The position numbers and the translations under genes were made by a program. A model generated the notes under the pieces. The model saw only the letters and a program-made list of their open reading frames with translations. It was not told the DNA's origin and did no database searches. From Candidatus Woesearchaeota archaeon (GTDB lineage: Archaea; Nanobdellota; Nanobdellia; Woesearchaeales; JABIAG01): DNA of 64,000 bases. Location of the stretch: assembly GCA_018653365.1 (NCBI GenBank), contig JABIAG010000002.1, positions 42,614 to 106,613 on the forward strand, written 5' to 3'. Positions within the stretch are counted from its first letter, which is position 1. Every line of letters starts with the position of its first letter. Below are positions 41,417-51,074 of this stretch, in pieces.

Positions 41417-42016
41417 TTAGTTGCCCCATTCTGTTAGTAAATTTGGATGATTTTTTTGCATATATTCTCTTCCTGTTTGTAAACAAGTTCTATAACGAAA
41501 CTTTTTTTCTTTCCATAATGTTGTTTGCACCCTATCAACATCCTCAAAGTCAACATACATTCTTCCCTCTCTAACTAATCTGTTCTCATAATCTGATTTT
41601 GCTGATGCCTCAATTAGGTCAAACACCAGTTCCGAAAGTTGGAGTCCTTCTTGTGTAACAGGAAGCAATTCAGCAACATATCCTGCAAACGGGTTCACAT
41701 ATTGGAAGGTGAGTTCGCGACAGTGCATTATTTGCTCTCTTAGTGTTTCAACCTCCTCTTCCTCAACCCCTCCTGTTTTCTGTCGCATTTCTGCTCGATA
41801 TGCTAATAATTCTTTTGACACGTTAGTTTCAAATACTCTCCCTGAACCATAACTAATGTCTGGAAGTAATCGTTGGAACACTTTTGTAAATCCTATTCTG
41901 TCATTAACACTAAAGCCCCTTCTTCCAATAACGTGAAGTGTTGTCAATATAACTAAATCAGATTCTTTCCAAATCCCTGATTCTTCATAATAACTAATTA
42001 CTTCGTCAAAATCCAT
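41417..42016 (-). CDS. Hypothetical helical protein
   Basis: 199 residues, mostly helical by composition: EVISYYEESGIWKESDLVIL, a Glu-rich segment GGVEEEEVETLREQIMHC, and a charged C-terminal part ending LLTEWGN. No motif recognised. The stop codon abuts the parA stop (convergent, zero gap). Codon choice resembles other unknown genes here (11674, 52607, 61022). Confidence 0.6.
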   Translation of the reverse strand: MDFDEVISYYEESGIWKESDLVILTTLHVIGRRGFSVNDRIGFTKVFQRLLPDISYGSGRVFETNVSKELLAYRAEMRQKTGGVEEEEVETLREQIMHCRELTFQYVNPFAGYVAELLPVTQEGLQLSELVFDLIEASAKSDYENRLVREGRMYVDFEDVDRVQTTLWKEKKFRYRTCLQTGREYMQKNHPNLLTEWGN

Positions 42017-42199
42017 ATCTAATTTAAGGTAGCATTTTTAATAAGTTTTAAGAAGTAAAGTTTGAACAATTTTCAATTAATAAACGACTATTTCCATCTT
42101 TCATGAATAAGTTTCAATAATTTGTTTATTTTTTGAAACTTTTTCGGGTTTTCTAAATTCAACCTAACCTTTATATACTCTAATCTATCTATTTAATTT

Positions 42200-43885
42200 A
42201 TGGAAAAAATTGTAAAAGAAATCATTCGAGAAATTAAGAAAAACAAAATCACAACCCAAATTCAGTTGAGTAAGTTGAAATTAAAGATTGCTCGAAAGTA
42301 TCATTTGAAGAAGGTTCCAAATAATGTTGAGCTCTCTAATCATGCTTCTGATTCAGATAGAGAAAAATTAAAACATCTATTAACAATAAAGCCTATTCGA
42401 ACTCTTGCAGGAGTTGCGCCTGTTGCTTTAATGACTCCACCTCATGAATGTCCTCATGGTAAGTGTGATTACTGTCCGGGTGGGCCTAATTCGGAGTTTG
42501 GTTCTGTTCCACAATCTTATACTGGAAAGGAGCCTGCTACTAGGCGAGCAATAAGAAACAAATATGATCCTTACTTGCAGGTGTTTAATCGTTTAGAGCA
42601 ATATGTTGTAATGAATAAAGTTCCGGATAAGGCTGAAGTTATTGTTATGGGAGGTACTTTCCCCTCTTTGCCAGTTCGAACCCAGGATCATTTTATTAAG
42701 TTTATTTTCAAAGCCCTAAATGACTTTTCAAAAATCTTTTATAAGAATAAAAAACTTAACATAAAAAAGTTTAATACTTTTTTTGAGATTAAAAAAGACA
42801 TAAATGACCTTGCTAGGATTGATAGAATTCAGGCAAGAATATTAAAAGAAAAAAAGAAAAACAAAGTAACGCTTAAAGGAGAGCAACTAAAGAATGAGTC
42901 TTCTAAAATAAGGTGTGTCGCGTTAACAATTGAAACGCGTCCAGATTATTGTAATCAACAACATGTTAATCAACTTCTTAAGTTGGGTTGTACTAAGGTT
43001 GAATTGGGAGTTCAAACTACTAAAAATTCTGTTCTTAAGTCAATTAAACGAGGCCATACTGTTGAGGATGCGATTACCGCAACTAAACTTCTTAAGGATG
43101 CTTGTTTTAAAGTTACATATCATATCATGCCCGGTCTTCCAGGTGTAAATGCTAAACAAGATTTAAACAATTTCAAGGAACTGTTTTTAAACCCGGATTT
43201 TAAACCAGACATGCTAAAGATCTATCCTTGTATGGTTTTGAAAGGCACTAATTTGTTTAAGTTATACAAGCAGCATAAGTTCAAGCCATTAACTACAAAA
43301 AAAGCAACTAGTTTAATTTCAGAAATGAAGTCATTCATTCCCCGGTATGTTCGTGTTATGCGTGTTCAAAGAGATATTCCTTCTTACATGGTTGAGGCAG
43401 GTGTTGATAGAACTAATTTAAGACAGTATATTGATACTTTTATGAAGAAAAAGAATTGGAGTTGTAATTGTATTAGATGTAATGAAATTGGTAGAAAACC
43501 TGCAAAGGGCAAGGTAAGTTTTGATTATATTACGTATTCTGCTTCTGACGGAATTGAATTTTTTATCTATGCAGAAATTAAGGATTCTTTAGTTGGTTTT
43601 GCGCGCCTTAGGTTTCCTTCTGATTCTTTTAGAAAAGAAATAACGCAGAATGCTGCACTTTTAAGAGAGTTACATGTTTATGGTATGCCTGTTCCAATTG
43701 GAGAAAAGTCTAGTGAAACTCAACACAAGGGTGTTGGTAAAAATCTTTTGCACATTGCAGAAAAAATTGCAAAAACTTATTATAAAGATAAAATGGTGGT
43801 TATTTCAGGTATTGGTGTTAGACCTTATTATAAAAACAAGTTGGGTTATAAACAACAAGGCCCATATGTGGTGAAACAATTATGA
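42200..43885 (+). CDS. elp3: Elp3: radical SAM tRNA U34 carboxymethyl transferase
   Basis: Starts wobble-uridine modification (cm5U family) using SAM and acetyl-CoA. 561 residues: radical SAM cluster C84, C89 and C92 in HECPHGKCDYCPGG, GGTFPSLPVRTQDHF, IETRPDYCNQQHVNQLL, VELGVQTTKNSVLKSIKRGH, then the GNAT domain (about 440-561) with LHVYGMPVPIG and HKGVGKNLLHIAEKIA. Single-subunit archaeal form. Its TGA overlaps the ATG of the m5C methyltransferase, joining two tRNA-modification genes. TTTATATACTC lies about 28 nt upstream. Confidence 0.96.
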   Translation: MEKIVKEIIREIKKNKITTQIQLSKLKLKIARKYHLKKVPNNVELSNHASDSDREKLKHLLTIKPIRTLAGVAPVALMTPPHECPHGKCDYCPGGPNSEFGSVPQSYTGKEPATRRAIRNKYDPYLQVFNRLEQYVVMNKVPDKAEVIVMGGTFPSLPVRTQDHFIKFIFKALNDFSKIFYKNKKLNIKKFNTFFEIKKDINDLARIDRIQARILKEKKKNKVTLKGEQLKNESSKIRCVALTIETRPDYCNQQHVNQLLKLGCTKVELGVQTTKNSVLKSIKRGHTVEDAITATKLLKDACFKVTYHIMPGLPGVNAKQDLNNFKELFLNPDFKPDMLKIYPCMVLKGTNLFKLYKQHKFKPLTTKKATSLISEMKSFIPRYVRVMRVQRDIPSYMVEAGVDRTNLRQYIDTFMKKKNWSCNCIRCNEIGRKPAKGKVSFDYITYSASDGIEFFIYAEIKDSLVGFARLRFPSDSFRKEITQNAALLRELHVYGMPVPIGEKSSETQHKGVGKNLLHIAEKIAKTYYKDKMVVISGIGVRPYYKNKLGYKQQGPYVVKQL

Positions 43886-44850
43886 AGCATAAACTTGTAC
43901 CTTTCAAAAACAAGGATGATATAGAGTTCAAACCTGCTTTTATTGAACATTACTCAAAACTTACTGATTGGAATACGTTTAGCACTTACTGTCTTTCTTT
44001 TCTAAGAAGATCACTTAGGGTTAACACTCTTAAGATCACTATTCCAAAATTAAAAAAGCGGTTAGAAGCGCAGGGTTGGATTCTTGAACCCGTGCCCTGG
44101 TGTAAAGAGGGCTTTTTCCTTACGCATGAAACTGGTAGAAGGGATGCAGGGAATACTCTGGAACACCAACTTGGTTATTTTTATATTCAGGAAGCAGCTT
44201 CCATGATCCCGCCTTTAGCACTTGATCCAAAACCTGGAGATTTGGTATTGGATGTTGCAGCCTCTCCCGGTTCTAAAACAACTCAGATGGCTCAGATGAT
44301 GAAAAATAAGGGAACAATAATTGCTAATGATGTTGTTGGTATTAGGATGATGCCGTTATGTGTTAATTTAACAAGATTGGGGGTTACTAATACTGTAACA
44401 ACTCTTATGAATGGACAACAATTTACTAAATTCACAAATTATTTTGATAAAGTTCTTGTTGACGCTCCCTGTTCAGGTACAGGAACTATAAGAAAATCTG
44501 TAAAAACTATTCGTATGTGGAATCCTAAAGTTCTTAAGTCAATTTCAAATGTTCAGAAACAATTATTACAAGCAGCATTTAATGCTACAAAACCCGGCGG
44601 AACTGTTGTTTACTCTACTTGTTCTTTAGAACCTGAAGAAAATGAGGGTGTTGTTTCCGAGTTTCTTAATAATAACAAGAATGCTAAGTTGGAAAAGATC
44701 GCTCTTCCTGGTTTGATTTCTTCCAAACCAGTTACAGAATTTAATAATATTAAGTATAATCCAGAGGTTAAGAAAACCTCCCGGTTATGGCCTCAAGATA
44801 ATGATACTGAAGGATTCTTTATAACAAAAATTATAAAGGATAAAGAGTAG
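43882..44850 (+). CDS. RNA m5C methyltransferase (NSUN/RsmB family)
   Basis: Methylates cytosine C5 in tRNA or rRNA with SAM. 322 residues: an N-terminal RRSLRVNTLKITIPKLKKRL domain, SAM-binding VLDVAASPGSKTTQMAQMM, DAPCSGTGTIRK (motif IV Cys) and YSTCSLEPEENEGVV (motif VI catalytic Cys). Domain layout fits archaeal tRNA m5C enzymes. Coupled to elp3 (ATGA overlap) and followed after 9 nt by a small basic protein gene, so the three form an operon. The modified position is not decided by sequence. Confidence 0.92.
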   Translation: MKHKLVPFKNKDDIEFKPAFIEHYSKLTDWNTFSTYCLSFLRRSLRVNTLKITIPKLKKRLEAQGWILEPVPWCKEGFFLTHETGRRDAGNTLEHQLGYFYIQEAASMIPPLALDPKPGDLVLDVAASPGSKTTQMAQMMKNKGTIIANDVVGIRMMPLCVNLTRLGVTNTVTTLMNGQQFTKFTNYFDKVLVDAPCSGTGTIRKSVKTIRMWNPKVLKSISNVQKQLLQAAFNATKPGGTVVYSTCSLEPEENEGVVSEFLNNNKNAKLEKIALPGLISSKPVTEFNNIKYNPEVKKTSRLWPQDNDTEGFFITKIIKDKE

Positions 44851-44859
44851 AATAAAAAA

Positions 44860-45198
44860 ATGAACGAAGAAAGATGTCTGCTAAACACTGATAAAGGGGA
44901 TATGACTCTTATTATGAGACAGAAGCACTGGGGAAGTCGTAAGGTTTGGTCTTTGGTTATTGATAAAACAGAAGTTTTGGTAGATGCGGTTTTCACACCT
45001 AGAAGAATGATTTTTGCATCTAGTATAAAACGCGCTTCTCAGTTTAAAGCTAATGATGTTTTTTATGGTAAAGGTCCAGATAAATTCAAAAAAGAGTATA
45101 ATAAAGCAAACTCGGTTGCTCTAAAATCAATATTTCTTAGACCCATTTCAAAAGTAGCTGTTAAATCAGTAAGTAGTGCGGTTAAATCTAAAGTCTAA
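44860..45198 (+). CDS. Small basic hypothetical protein
   Basis: 112 residues, strongly basic in the C-terminal half (SIKRASQFKAND, KKEYNKANSVALKSI, VSSAVKSKV). The N-terminal half is beta-rich (DMTLIMRQKHWGSRKVWSLV). Probably nucleic-acid binding; third gene after elp3 and the m5C methyltransferase. No family recognised. Overlaps the end of the convergent rhomboid gene by 4 nt. Confidence 0.6.
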   Translation: MNEERCLLNTDKGDMTLIMRQKHWGSRKVWSLVIDKTEVLVDAVFTPRRMIFASSIKRASQFKANDVFYGKGPDKFKKEYNKANSVALKSIFLRPISKVAVKSVSSAVKSKV

Positions 45199-45800
45199 CG
45201 CCCATAATGTCTATCAAAATCTGATTGTGAGGGTACTCTTGAGACCATTCTTCGCACTCCTCCTTTTTTCTTTATGAGATAATACCCAAATGCTAGTCCT
45301 ACTGCTAGTCCAACTAGGTGTGCATAGTGTGCTATTCCTGTGTTAACTGGGACTAATAATCCGAATACTTCTATTGCTGCAAATATTATTCCCGCAGTTC
45401 TCATTGACATTGGGATGGCAAAGAAGAATAATATTCGCAAATCAGGGAATAACATTATTACTATTCCAAGGATTCCCATTATTGCTCCGCTAGCTCCAAG
45501 TGCTGCAGAGTATTGGGGCAGTAGTGCAGCTAATATTCCTGCAAGGAAATAAACTGCTAAGAACTTTTTAGTTCCAATGCTTCGTTCAACTAATGTTCCA
45601 AATAAGTATAATGCGTACATGTTAAAAAATAAGTGTGCAAGTCCACCATGTAAAAACATGGATGTTATGATTATCCAAGGTCTTGTCCAGATATCTGCAG
45701 AAACTAACATAAAACTTTCAGTAAATCCTCTGAATGATATTTGCACAATAAATAGAATTACGTTAATTAGTACTAATGTTGTTACTGCGTTTCTTCTCAT
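45195..45800 (-). CDS. Rhomboid-family intramembrane serine protease
   Basis: Cuts transmembrane substrates inside the membrane. 201 residues, six membrane helices. HGGLAHLFFNMYALYLFG forms the L1/helix 2 region with the conserved His and Asn, the nucleophile is S104 in ALGASGAIMG, and the paired His is H161 in AHYAHLVGLAVGLAFG. The tail is basic and short. Substrate unknown; surface glycoproteins with C-terminal anchors in this window are possible targets (inference). Confidence 0.94.
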   Translation of the reverse strand: MRRNAVTTLVLINVILFIVQISFRGFTESFMLVSADIWTRPWIIITSMFLHGGLAHLFFNMYALYLFGTLVERSIGTKKFLAVYFLAGILAALLPQYSAALGASGAIMGILGIVIMLFPDLRILFFFAIPMSMRTAGIIFAAIEVFGLLVPVNTGIAHYAHLVGLAVGLAFGYYLIKKKGGVRRMVSRVPSQSDFDRHYGR

Positions 45801-45887
45801 CTTTCGAACTTATCTTTATTTGTTTATAAACCTTATTTTTTTATTGGCCAAACTTTTATAAATTAGAGGTTAACTCTGTTTACTGGA

Positions 45888-46313
45888 ATGAACGACTTAG
45901 ATGATGAATTACCTGGACGACCTGTTTTTTCGCAGTATAACATTCTTACGCCAGTTCATGTTTTTGAGGGCAGAGTACAAAAGCCAGATTATGGTTTTCA
46001 TCTTTCTATTTATTATGCTACTTGTTATTGTACTTTTGCTAATGTTATCCCTTTGATGGTCTGTCTCGATGAGGTTGCAGGCCAAACAAAGTTTCTTGAT
46101 TGGTACTCTTTTTGTGATAATGGCGAACTAATTGCTCATAGGGGGGGCGAGGCAGAGGTTAATAAACAAGTTATGTTAGGGAACGCTGACACTGATCTTT
46201 CTTCTTTAGTGGCGCGTTTAAAAACAGTGCAAGAGTTGTTAGAACTAGGGGGAGTAAATTCTTATTTGAGAACGCATGAAGCAATTAAACGAATCAGAAC
46301 CGGGTCTTTCTAA
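45888..46313 (+). CDS. Hypothetical protein
   Basis: 141 residues, no membrane segment. Contains HLSIYYATCYCTFANVIPLM and a Gly-rich HRGGEAEV loop; the C-terminus is helical with KTVQELLELGG. A CTTTTATAAATTAG box lies about 28-34 nt before the ATG, which supports expression. No family recognised. Confidence 0.6.
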   Translation: MNDLDDELPGRPVFSQYNILTPVHVFEGRVQKPDYGFHLSIYYATCYCTFANVIPLMVCLDEVAGQTKFLDWYSFCDNGELIAHRGGEAEVNKQVMLGNADTDLSSLVARLKTVQELLELGGVNSYLRTHEAIKRIRTGSF

Positions 46314-46362
46314 ATGCATAACCTTTAAATAAACACAGGGAATTTTTGGTAATGGTGATAAC

Positions 46363-46806
46363 ATGTCAGTTAAAGAAGGAGATGTAGTAAAAGTTCATTA
46401 TACAGGAAAAACAGAGGGAGAAGTATTTGATTCTTCAGAAGGTAAAGAGCCGTTAATATTTAAAGTTGGAGATCATAAGGTTATTAAGGGTTTTGAAGAT
46501 GCAGTTATGGGAATGAAAGCTGGTGATAAAAAAACAGTTACTCTTCCTTCTGATGAAGCTTATGGAAATAGAGATGAAAAACTAGTTTCTGAAGTTCCTA
46601 AAGACCAATTGGGAAAACTTCCAGACAATGTTACTTTAGAAAAAGGGATGTCATTTCAACTTAAAGATCAAACAGGTAATGGTTGTATTGCAACTATTTC
46701 TGAAGTTAAAGAAACTTCTGTAATGCTTGATTTAAATCATCCGCTTGCAGGTAAAGAACTAACTTTTGATGTGGAACTTGTTGAAATTATGAAACCTAAA
46801 GAATAA
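46363..46806 (+). CDS. slyD: FKBP-type peptidyl-prolyl isomerase, short SlyD-like form
   Basis: 147 residues: FKBP core (VKVHYTGKTEGEVFDSSEGK, VGDHKVIKGFEDAVMGMKAG), insert-in-flap domain (LPSDEAYGNRDEKLVSEVPK), and closing LDLNHPLAGKELTFDVELV. No extra C-terminal domain, so it is the minimal form; the longer paralogue is at 33657. GGTGATAAC immediately precedes the ATG. Confidence 0.94.
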   Translation: MSVKEGDVVKVHYTGKTEGEVFDSSEGKEPLIFKVGDHKVIKGFEDAVMGMKAGDKKTVTLPSDEAYGNRDEKLVSEVPKDQLGKLPDNVTLEKGMSFQLKDQTGNGCIATISEVKETSVMLDLNHPLAGKELTFDVELVEIMKPKE

Positions 46807-46817
46807 TTTTTATTTTT

Positions 46818-46855
46818 CGACTTTAGTCGTGCCAGAAATCTTGTATTTCTGAGCA
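46818..46855 (+). repeat. Double-hairpin intergenic element, copy 1
   Basis: CGACT (46818-46822)-TT-AGTCG, then TGC (46830-46832)/GCA (46853-46855) enclosing AGAAAT (46834-46839)/ATTTCT (46845-46850). It follows the FKBP gene. Related copies are at 49530 and 62378. It may be a terminator or a mobile repeat. Confidence 0.6.
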
Positions 46856-46938
46856 TTTCTTAATTTTTTTCTAACAATAAACTTTAAAAAACCCCACTTT
46901 CATGTTAAGTTCATAACTGATGGTTGTGGAGGGATAAA

Positions 46939-49527
46939 ATGGAAAAATTTGTTTACGCTTTTGAAGAAGGAAATAAAGATATGGTGGAAGTTCTTGGTGG
47001 TAAGGGTGCTAATCTTGCAGAAATGACTGTTTTAGGTGTGCCGGTTCCGCCTGGGTTTACGATTACTACTGCTGCTTGTGATGTTTTTTACAAGGATGGT
47101 AAAAAGTTAAATGATTCTATTTTGGCCGAAATTGATGAACGCTTAGTGAAGTTAGAGTCTGTTATGGGTCAAAAGTTAGGTGATGATTCTGATCCGCTTT
47201 TGGTTTCTGTGAGATCTGGTGCGGCCGCATCTATGCCAGGTATGATGGATACTGTTTTGAATTTGGGTCTTAATGATATTTCCGTAGAGGGATTGGCTAA
47301 AAAAACAGGTAATGAAAGATTTGCTTGGGATTCTTATCGAAGATTTATTCAAATGTTTGGTGATGTTGTTATGGGTGTTCCTCATCATGATTTCGAAGAG
47401 GCACTAGAATCTGTTAAGAACACAAAAGGTGTTGAGTTTGATACTGATCTTGATGTGAATGATTTGAAGGAAGTAGTTTCTAAGTATAAAGATGCGATTC
47501 AGTCTGCTAAGGGAACCTCTTTTCCGCAAAATCCAAAAGAACAATTAATCATGTCTGTTGAGGCAGTGTTTGGTAGTTGGAATAATGATCGTGCAATAAT
47601 TTATAGGCGAATAAATAATATTTCTAGTTTGGTTGGTACTGCAGTTAATATTCAAACAATGGTTTTTGGTAATATGGGCGAAACTTCAGGAACGGGTGTT
47701 TGTTTTTCCAGAAATCCATCTACTGGTGAGAATAAGTTTTATGGTGAGTACTTAATGAATGCTCAGGGTGAAGATGTTGTTGCGGGTATTAGAACTCCTA
47801 AGTCTATTGAGACTTTAGAAGAACAGAATGCTGAAGTTTACAAACAAATTGTTGAAATTAAAGATAACTTAGAAAAACATTACAAAGATATGCAGGACAT
47901 GGAATTCACAATTCAAGAAGGTAAACTGTATTTCTTACAAACTCGGGCAGGTAAACGAACAGGCCCGGCAGCGGTTAAGATGGCTGTTGATATGGTTGAT
48001 GAAACCCTTATCTCAAAAGAAGAAGCAGTTTTAAGAGTGGATCCTGAAGCTCTGAATCAACTTCTTCATAAACAGTTAGACCCTGTTGCTAAGACTGAGC
48101 ATGATGCTTTAACTAAAGGTCTTCCTGCCTCTCCCGGTGCAGCAGTTGGTGAAATTGTTTTTAATGCAATTGAGGCTAGAGACCAAGTTCAAGAAGGTAA
48201 AACCGTTATTCTAGTTCGTACTGAAACCTCTCCAGAGGATATTGAGGGAATGAATGCCGCAGTAGGTATTTTGACTAGTCGAGGGGGTATGACCTCTCAT
48301 GCAGCTGTTGTTGCTCGTGGTATGGGTAAGTGTTGTGTTGCTGGATGTGGTGATGCTAAAATTAATGAGAAAGAAAAGTCTTTAGTTATTGGGGATAATT
48401 CTTTTACAGAGGGTGATTTTATAACTCTTGATGGAGCAACAGGTGAAGTTTTTGAGGGTAAAATTCCTGTTGTTGAACCTACATTATCTGGTGATTTTGG
48501 TAGGTTGATGGAGTGGGCTGATGAGTTTAGAACAATGAAGATACGAACTAATGCTGACACCCCGCATGATGCAGAAACTGCAATTAAATTTGGTGCTGAA
48601 GGTATTGGTCTTTGTAGAACAGAACACATGTTTTTTGAAGGTGAAAGAATTAAAGCAATTAGAGAGATGATTTTGTCTAAGAATGTTGAAGAAAGAAAAC
48701 TTGCTCTAAACAAATTATTGCCTTTTCAAAAAGCTGATTTTGTTGGCTTGTTCAACGTAATGAAAGGGAAACCGGTAACCATAAGGTTGTTAGATCCTCC
48801 TTTACATGAATTTTTACCTAAAGAAGAAGAGGAGATAAAGGAAATTTCCACCACCTTAAATGTTTCAGTTGAAGAGTTAAATAAAAAGATTGAAGATTTA
48901 CATGAGGTAAATCCTATGCTTGGTCATCGAGGGTGTAGGCTGGGCTTAACCTATCCTGAAATTACTGAGATGCAATCTCGGGCCATCTTTGAAGCAGCTA
49001 AAGAAACTGGAGCAGTTCCAGAAATAATGGTTCCTTTAGTGGGCGATGTTGAGGAGTTCAAAAACCAAAAGGCGATTATTGTGGGTGTTGCTAAAGAGTT
49101 GGGTGTTGAGGCATATAAAATTGGAACCATGATTGAAGTTCCACGTGGCGCTTTGACTGCTGACACAATTGCTAAAGAAGCAGAATTCTTTAGTTTTGGT
49201 ACTAATGATCTTACCCAAATGACTCTTGGATTTAGTCGGGATGATGTTGGTAAATTCATTCCTGAATATGTTGAGAAGGGAGTTTATGAACGAGATCCTT
49301 TTCAGGCTTTAGATCAGGAAGGTGTTGGTCAGCTTATTTTTATTGCGGTAGAAAAAGGCAGACAGACTCGGCCTGATATTAAGTTGGGTATTTGTGGTGA
49401 GCATGGTGGTGAACCCTCCTCTGTTGAGTTTTGTAATAAGGTTGGTTTGAATTATGTGAGTTGTTCTCCATTTAGAGTTCCGATTGCAAAACTTGCTGCG
49501 GCACAGGCAGCTCTTAAACAGAAATAA
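46939..49527 (+). CDS. ppdK: Pyruvate, phosphate dikinase
   Basis: Interconverts pyruvate + ATP + Pi and PEP + AMP + PPi. I start at ATG 46939 with GTGGAGGG 6-10 nt upstream; the TTG at 46924 would lie before the ribosome-binding site. 862 residues: ATP-grasp N-domain ([41 protein letters not shown]), swivelling domain with phospho-His H454 in [16 protein letters not shown], and PEP-binding C-domain with [16 protein letters not shown] and catalytic C819 in [10 protein letters not shown]. Full length. It may run either glycolytically or toward PEP, depending on the host's other enzymes. Confidence 0.97.
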   Translation: MEKFVYAFEEGNKDMVEVLGGKGANLAEMTVLGVPVPPGFTITTAACDVFYKDGKKLNDSILAEIDERLVKLESVMGQKLGDDSDPLLVSVRSGAAASMPGMMDTVLNLGLNDISVEGLAKKTGNERFAWDSYRRFIQMFGDVVMGVPHHDFEEALESVKNTKGVEFDTDLDVNDLKEVVSKYKDAIQSAKGTSFPQNPKEQLIMSVEAVFGSWNNDRAIIYRRINNISSLVGTAVNIQTMVFGNMGETSGTGVCFSRNPSTGENKFYGEYLMNAQGEDVVAGIRTPKSIETLEEQNAEVYKQIVEIKDNLEKHYKDMQDMEFTIQEGKLYFLQTRAGKRTGPAAVKMAVDMVDETLISKEEAVLRVDPEALNQLLHKQLDPVAKTEHDALTKGLPASPGAAVGEIVFNAIEARDQVQEGKTVILVRTETSPEDIEGMNAAVGILTSRGGMTSHAAVVARGMGKCCVAGCGDAKINEKEKSLVIGDNSFTEGDFITLDGATGEVFEGKIPVVEPTLSGDFGRLMEWADEFRTMKIRTNADTPHDAETAIKFGAEGIGLCRTEHMFFEGERIKAIREMILSKNVEERKLALNKLLPFQKADFVGLFNVMKGKPVTIRLLDPPLHEFLPKEEEEIKEISTTLNVSVEELNKKIEDLHEVNPMLGHRGCRLGLTYPEITEMQSRAIFEAAKETGAVPEIMVPLVGDVEEFKNQKAIIVGVAKELGVEAYKIGTMIEVPRGALTADTIAKEAEFFSFGTNDLTQMTLGFSRDDVGKFIPEYVEKGVYERDPFQALDQEGVGQLIFIAVEKGRQTRPDIKLGICGEHGGEPSSVEFCNKVGLNYVSCSPFRVPIAKLAAAQAALKQK

Positions 49528-49529
49528 TT

Positions 49530-49567
49530 CGGCTTTAGTCGTACCAAAAATGCTTGTTTGCATTTTT
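49530..49567 (+). terminator. Double hairpin with T-run after ppdK (double-hairpin element, copy 2)
   Basis: CGGCT (49530-49534)-TT-AGTCG, then AAAAATGC (49546-49553)/GCATTTTT (49560-49567) and TTTT. It resembles the elements at 46818 and 62378 but lacks the TGC/GCA clamp. It lies between convergent ppdK and the AbrB-PhoU gene and probably terminates one or both. Confidence 0.6.
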
Positions 49568-49578
49568 TTTATTTTCTT

Positions 49579-50457
49579 TTAATATATTTCTTCCATATTC
49601 ATTGTTAGATAGGGTCCACAAATATTGTAGATTGCAACCACTAAATTAAGTGAGTGATGTGCTAGTTTGCCCTCTAACCGTTTGCCGGTTTGAATTAACT
49701 TTTTTCTTTGATTATAAAACTCTTTGAATCTTTCTTTATCGTATTTGTAAAATAATTCATAAAACATAACAAAGAAATCATTTACCAAAGAAAAGTATTC
49801 TTTTTCTTCTGTGCTAATTTTGTATCCTTCTAAGACCTCATCTATGACATATTTGTAAATATCACATATTGCTTCTATCTCTCTAGTTATGACATATAGG
49901 AAGGTTGTCTTGTGGGCAGGGGTGTAACCATTTTTATTAAGTAGTCTTAAGCAAAATCCCGATAATTTGTTATTTTCTAATTCTAACTTTCTTATTTCAG
50001 CTAACTCTACTTTTTCACCGTTAAAATAATCGACAAGGGACTTTGACATTTCTTTTGTTAACAAAAAGCACTTTCTTAACATATTGTCAAACTCACTTTC
50101 TAATCCAACTGAAACGCTTTTGATTATGCAAAAATCTTTTTCTTCTTCTACAATTTCATACTCTCTAAGTTGTTCTTTTTTTATTTCCTTAAGAACATCC
50201 GCGTCTTTGAAGTTAATTCGTACTTCGTCATAGCCTCTTATGTACAAATCTCCTAAATATCTTTTATCAAATATTCTGCCTTTTGTATCTAAGATTATCT
50301 TATTTTGAGGTTTTTCTCCACTACGCACAATTAGCTTATCCCCTTTATTTATTACTTCTACTTCACTTCCTTTAGAAATATTGTTTTTCTCAACCCATTC
50401 AGAAGGTAAAGAAACTACAAGCGTACTTACAGAAAGTTGTATGACTTTTCTTTTCAT
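49579..50457 (-). CDS. AbrB-PhoU-like regulator
   Basis: 292 residues. The N-terminal 45 residues are an AbrB-type DNA-binding hairpin (MKRKVIQLSVSTLVVSLPSEW, ISKGSEVEVINKGDKLIVR). The rest is PhoU-like: helices such as RKCFLLTKEMSKSLVDYFNG and YVITREIEAICDIYKYVIDE. This fusion is typical of archaeal phosphate-uptake regulators. Pst transporter genes are not in the window. The Lrp-like gene is divergent, with a 106-nt shared region between. Confidence 0.85.
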   Translation of the reverse strand: MKRKVIQLSVSTLVVSLPSEWVEKNNISKGSEVEVINKGDKLIVRSGEKPQNKIILDTKGRIFDKRYLGDLYIRGYDEVRINFKDADVLKEIKKEQLREYEIVEEEKDFCIIKSVSVGLESEFDNMLRKCFLLTKEMSKSLVDYFNGEKVELAEIRKLELENNKLSGFCLRLLNKNGYTPAHKTTFLYVITREIEAICDIYKYVIDEVLEGYKISTEEKEYFSLVNDFFVMFYELFYKYDKERFKEFYNQRKKLIQTGKRLEGKLAHHSLNLVVAIYNICGPYLTMNMEEIY

Positions 50458-50563
50458 TAGAGAAACGAACGTATTTGTAGATATAAATATTGCCTAAATA
50501 TAAGCTAATTGAAAAAGTATAAGCTAGGTTTGAAATACTTTCAAGATAGTTATAATATTTACA

Positions 50564-51025
50564 ATGAACTCGAAAAAAGAATTGGTTTTATTAAGTAAGT
50601 TGCGTAATAACTCCCGACAGAGACTCACCACTTTAAGTAAAGAAACCCGTATTCCGGTCTCAACAATTTTTGAAATGTTGAAACGAACGAATAAAATAGT
50701 TAAGAATACTTGTTTGTTGAATTTTACTGAGTTGGGGTATTCTATCCGTGCAACCATTACCTTGAAAGTAGATGCTCAACAGAAGAACCAGGTGTCTGAG
50801 TTTTTACTCAAGATTCCAAATCTTAATTCATTATATAAAATAAATAATGGTTATGATTTTATGTTGGAGGTGGTGCATAAAGAAATGAGGGATCTAGAAT
50901 TGTTTCTTGAACTATTAGATTCAAAATTCATCATTAAAGAGAAGAACGTTTATTATGTGATTGACGAACTTCTGCGGGAGTCTTTTTTAGTTGAGGAATC
51001 AAATATTGATCTGTTTAAGCTTTGA
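50564..51025 (+). CDS. Lrp/AsnC-like transcription regulator
   Basis: 153 residues: winged helix-turn-helix (LVLLSKLRNNSRQRLTTLSK, then ETRIPVSTIFEMLKR) followed by a RAM-like effector domain (IRATITLKVDAQQKNQVSEF, GYDFMLEVVHKEMRDLELFL). The C-terminus DLFKL is coded by a sequence that recurs 46 nt downstream at the end of the VTT gene. Divergent from the AbrB-PhoU regulator. A TATAATATTTAC element lies about 15-25 nt from the ATG. Ligand unknown. Confidence 0.8.
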   Translation: MNSKKELVLLSKLRNNSRQRLTTLSKETRIPVSTIFEMLKRTNKIVKNTCLLNFTELGYSIRATITLKVDAQQKNQVSEFLLKIPNLNSLYKINNGYDFMLEVVHKEMRDLELFLELLDSKFIIKEKNVYYVIDELLRESFLVEESNIDLFKL

Positions 51026-51074
51026 TAAAAGTTTGAATACTCAGAACGAAGTGAGGTTGTGTTTAAACTTTGAT
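51013..51074. repeat. Duplicated gene ends around an ATGCTCAGAAC-family repeat
   Basis: CTGTTTAAGCTTTGAT (51013-51028, end of the Lrp gene) and GTGTTTAAACTTTGAT (51059-51074, end of the VTT gene) are near-identical (14 of 16). Between them lies ATACTCAGAACGAAGTGAGG, a good copy of the interspersed family. Confidence 0.7.
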